From Callipepla californica brunnescens (Eukaryota; Chordata; Aves; Galliformes; Odontophoridae): DNA of 64,000 nt. The notes under the pieces were generated by a model. That model was not told where the DNA came from. It searched no databases and worked only from the letters and a program-made list of their open reading frames with translations. A program made the translations under genes and the position numbers. Shown here one piece after another: positions 61,728 through 64,000 of the stretch. The DNA lies in contig JALIRH010000044.1 of NCBI GenBank assembly GCA_023055505.1, positions 1,612,001 through 1,676,000 of the forward strand. The letters are read 5' to 3'. How positions within the stretch are numbered: position 1 is the first letter of the stretch; every line of letters starts with the position of its first letter.

Positions 61728-64000
61728 GAGAAATTTGAATGGACACTGACCCCATTTCCTCCTGCAAAGCCCTCATCATCATCTCCCATCTCCGCCACAG
61801 TGTTGGCTCTGTGGACAGCTGGCTCCCAAAGTCGCATTATCTCCCAAGATTATTCCTGACAGTTGCCCCAAAGTAAAAAGGAAAGGGCATCTGTATGATA
61901 TCTGAGGATGTGACAGAGGCTCTAACAGCACTGAAAGGGCCGGATGGGTGAGTCCGGCAGTTACCAAGTGCCTAAAATTCTCATGTAATTACAAGATGGC
62001 CTAAATACAGGAATAAAGCTGAGCTACTGAGGGCTTTGGGTATGGGTAATACAGAACAAAACTTCACTGAGTAATGATTAGCATTAATTTCCACCCAAAC
62101 ATGGCCATATCACCTTGGGGAAAGCTTGGGGAAAGGAAGAGTTCTAAATTTGAGTTATAGATGCAACCCATTTGAAACCTGAATTCTGCCCTTTAAATCT
62201 TAAGACATTTTTTCCCAGATGGCATCAATATTGTATTGTGTTGTGTTGCGCTGTGTTAACCAAAGCCAGTAGCTATCGAGGTCTTGAAGTATGACCTCTT
62301 GTGAATGAAAGATAGTTTAGTATCCTTTACGACATTGATGTGTTTCAAACATTTTTAATAGAAAAAAGCACTGTTATCTGTTATAAAACAAATTAAGTAA
62401 TTATATAGAATTATAAGAAATCATGTGATATTACTTACTTTTATGTAAGTAAAAGTATGTATAAGAACTTTTTTCCAAGTGTTTATTTACAGCAGAGAAA
62501 GCTTACGTTAGACTTGTAAAAAGGTATTTAGAAAGTACTTAGACAAGTACAGAAAGTTAGAAAATCCAAGACTTGTACAGCATCACACAAGTGTAGCATG
62601 GCAGCCAAAGGCCTCAAGTTATCTATTGAGCTGTATATCCATGACTAATAATACAGTGGAGAGGGCAGCACTTTAATATGCAGTGAAAAGAGCACGTTGC
62701 CCTTGGGATCATCAGCTCTGATGTTCCCAAGATGCTGGGTGAAGGTTCCCCTTCTATCCCTTTCTATCCCCTATCTAACCTTTAGAAGAGGCAGAAGCAT
62801 TCAGCATATCTACTTGTAAATGTTAGACAGTGGACAGTCTATTGACACTGCATTTGAGTGTGGGTAGAGCTCTTCCTGTGTTTCTTTCTTGGTGGTGATT
62901 CACAAATGCACACACTTTTCTGCAAATTCTGGTTAGTTGCTTGCAGTCGGAAAGGTTTTAAGATCTGTTCCCATGCTCCTAGGGAAACATATTCTGCTCC
63001 ATTATAAAATTCTCAGGTATAGCATTGCCTGTCTTAGCTTATTCTTATTTTCCATGGTTGTTATGGGATAAAGAGAGTACAAGAGCACCATTGTTCTCGC
63101 GTAGCAGAGCACCTCTGTCTGCCCTATTAGGTGCTACACCGTGTCTCAGCCGTGTAAGCTGTTTCTGACATGGGTGGCTCCTTGGGTGCCAGCAGGTGGC
63201 TGGCTAACAGCCCATGGTCTGCCCTGCCCCTGGGAGTAGCGGGAAAGCTTTGCTTCTGTCCTCTTTGAAGGATTTCCTGTACATGTTAAGTGTGAAGTGA
63301 TGCATGTACAAAATAAAACGGTTTTCTTATTGTAATTTAAATGCAAACAATACACATTCTATCCTCAAGGAAGTAGCAGCCAGCAGTGTGTGTTGTGCTA
63401 CTGCGTGGATTTTGATTTGTTTTTAAAGCAGAGATATCTTTATTGCCGATAGCTACTCTGCGTGTGTTTCTCTTCCTATGGTGCACATCATTACGGGGTG
63501 CTGTGTGCTAGACAGCACATCCTGCTTTCGGTTACTGTCACAGTAATAGCAGTTTTAGTGGATAAAATAGCAATAGGGAAATACTGGTTTGGCCTCTAAC
63601 AGCTTGATTTTGGTTGCCACAATAAGAACTATCACAGGACCTGTGTGATTCTCCTGTGCCTCACAACACAGAGGGTGTGTGACAAGCTCACCTCACCTTT
63701 TATCCCCAAGATGTTTTGTTTTATTGTAGCTGATACTTGTTGGCAAAATTAACACCCTTACAGTTAGGCTTGCCCTCCATACATTTTTTTTTTCACATTA
63801 GTAGTAATAACAATTTTTAAAACCTCAGAGATTTACAGCCTTCTTTTATTTCACTGGAACTTAACGTATCCCTATATTACATCTCTGCAATGTGAGTATG
63901 CCAGCACATCGAGCCAAATCCACAAAATATTTCCATTATATCTTCACCTTGAACACTGTAATACCACCAAAGGCTGTTCCCTCTCCCTGTGGTTTTGCCC

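Larger units (their letters stand above)
44825..64000 (+). other. EXOC6 intron 20, 5' part (at least 19.2 kb)
   Basis: No further Sec15 coding sequence was found; I searched by eye for the WDWSTYLADYGQP and C-terminal KLIE-V-KQLR motifs. Contents: a TTTTG-rich patch (46481-46538), a possible old LTR (about 46797-47530), short inverted repeats (50821-50860, 58662-58691, 60460-60480, 61703-61727), A-rich runs (52141-52160, 57462-57488), and a CpG-retaining, repeat-poor segment (about 57.6-61.5 kb) that may be regulatory. The remainder is ordinary AT-rich intron. Confidence 0.75.

Overview
This window is from a vertebrate nuclear genome, almost certainly a bird and probably a galliform such as chicken. 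The coding content is split into short exons bounded by GT-AG introns. The intervening DNA is AT-rich and CpG-poor and carries avian CR1 retrotransposon ends (2579-3040, 40269-40335). It also holds a short mariner-like element of the chicken Galluhop type (37808-38344). There are no bacterial-style operons, no tRNA or rRNA genes that I can see, and no CRISPR array. Almost all ATG-to-stop frames longer than 60 codons are chance frames in introns.

One gene fills the window: EXOC6 (SEC15A/SEC15L1) on the + strand, the Sec15 subunit of the exocyst vesicle-tethering complex. I can place 19 constitutive coding exons between 4139 and 44824. Together they encode 689 complete codons of an expected protein of about 804. 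All splice sites are GT-AG and all phases join without a stop. They match exons 2-20 if the gene has 22 exons as in human. The start codon and about 34 N-terminal residues lie upstream of base 1, and about 80 C-terminal residues lie beyond base 64000. The linker in exon 7 and many paralogue-specific residues identify EXOC6 rather than EXOC6B.

Layout: 1-4138 is the end of intron 1 (CR1 relic, CT microsatellite). 4139-6804 holds exons 2-5. 6805-14441 is a 7.6 kb intron. 14442-28032 holds exons 6-18, closely spaced. 28033-36476 is an 8.4 kb intron that contains a convincing 30-nt in-frame microexon (30415-30444) followed by several (T)GCATG motifs. 36477-36618 is exon 19. 36619-44750 is an 8.1 kb intron with the mariner and a CR1 stub. 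44751-44824 is exon 20. 44825-64000 is the start of an intron of at least 19.2 kb.

The last part of that intron (about 57.6-61.5 kb) is unlike the rest: few simple repeats, many retained CpGs, small palindromes and a perfect DR2 nuclear-receptor element. In vertebrates EXOC6 sits next to the retinoic-acid-degrading CYP26C1/CYP26A1 genes, so a regulatory role is plausible but unproven. I see no novel gene system here. The best leads are the microexon and the candidate regulatory segment. All family comparisons are from memory; no alignment or search was run.
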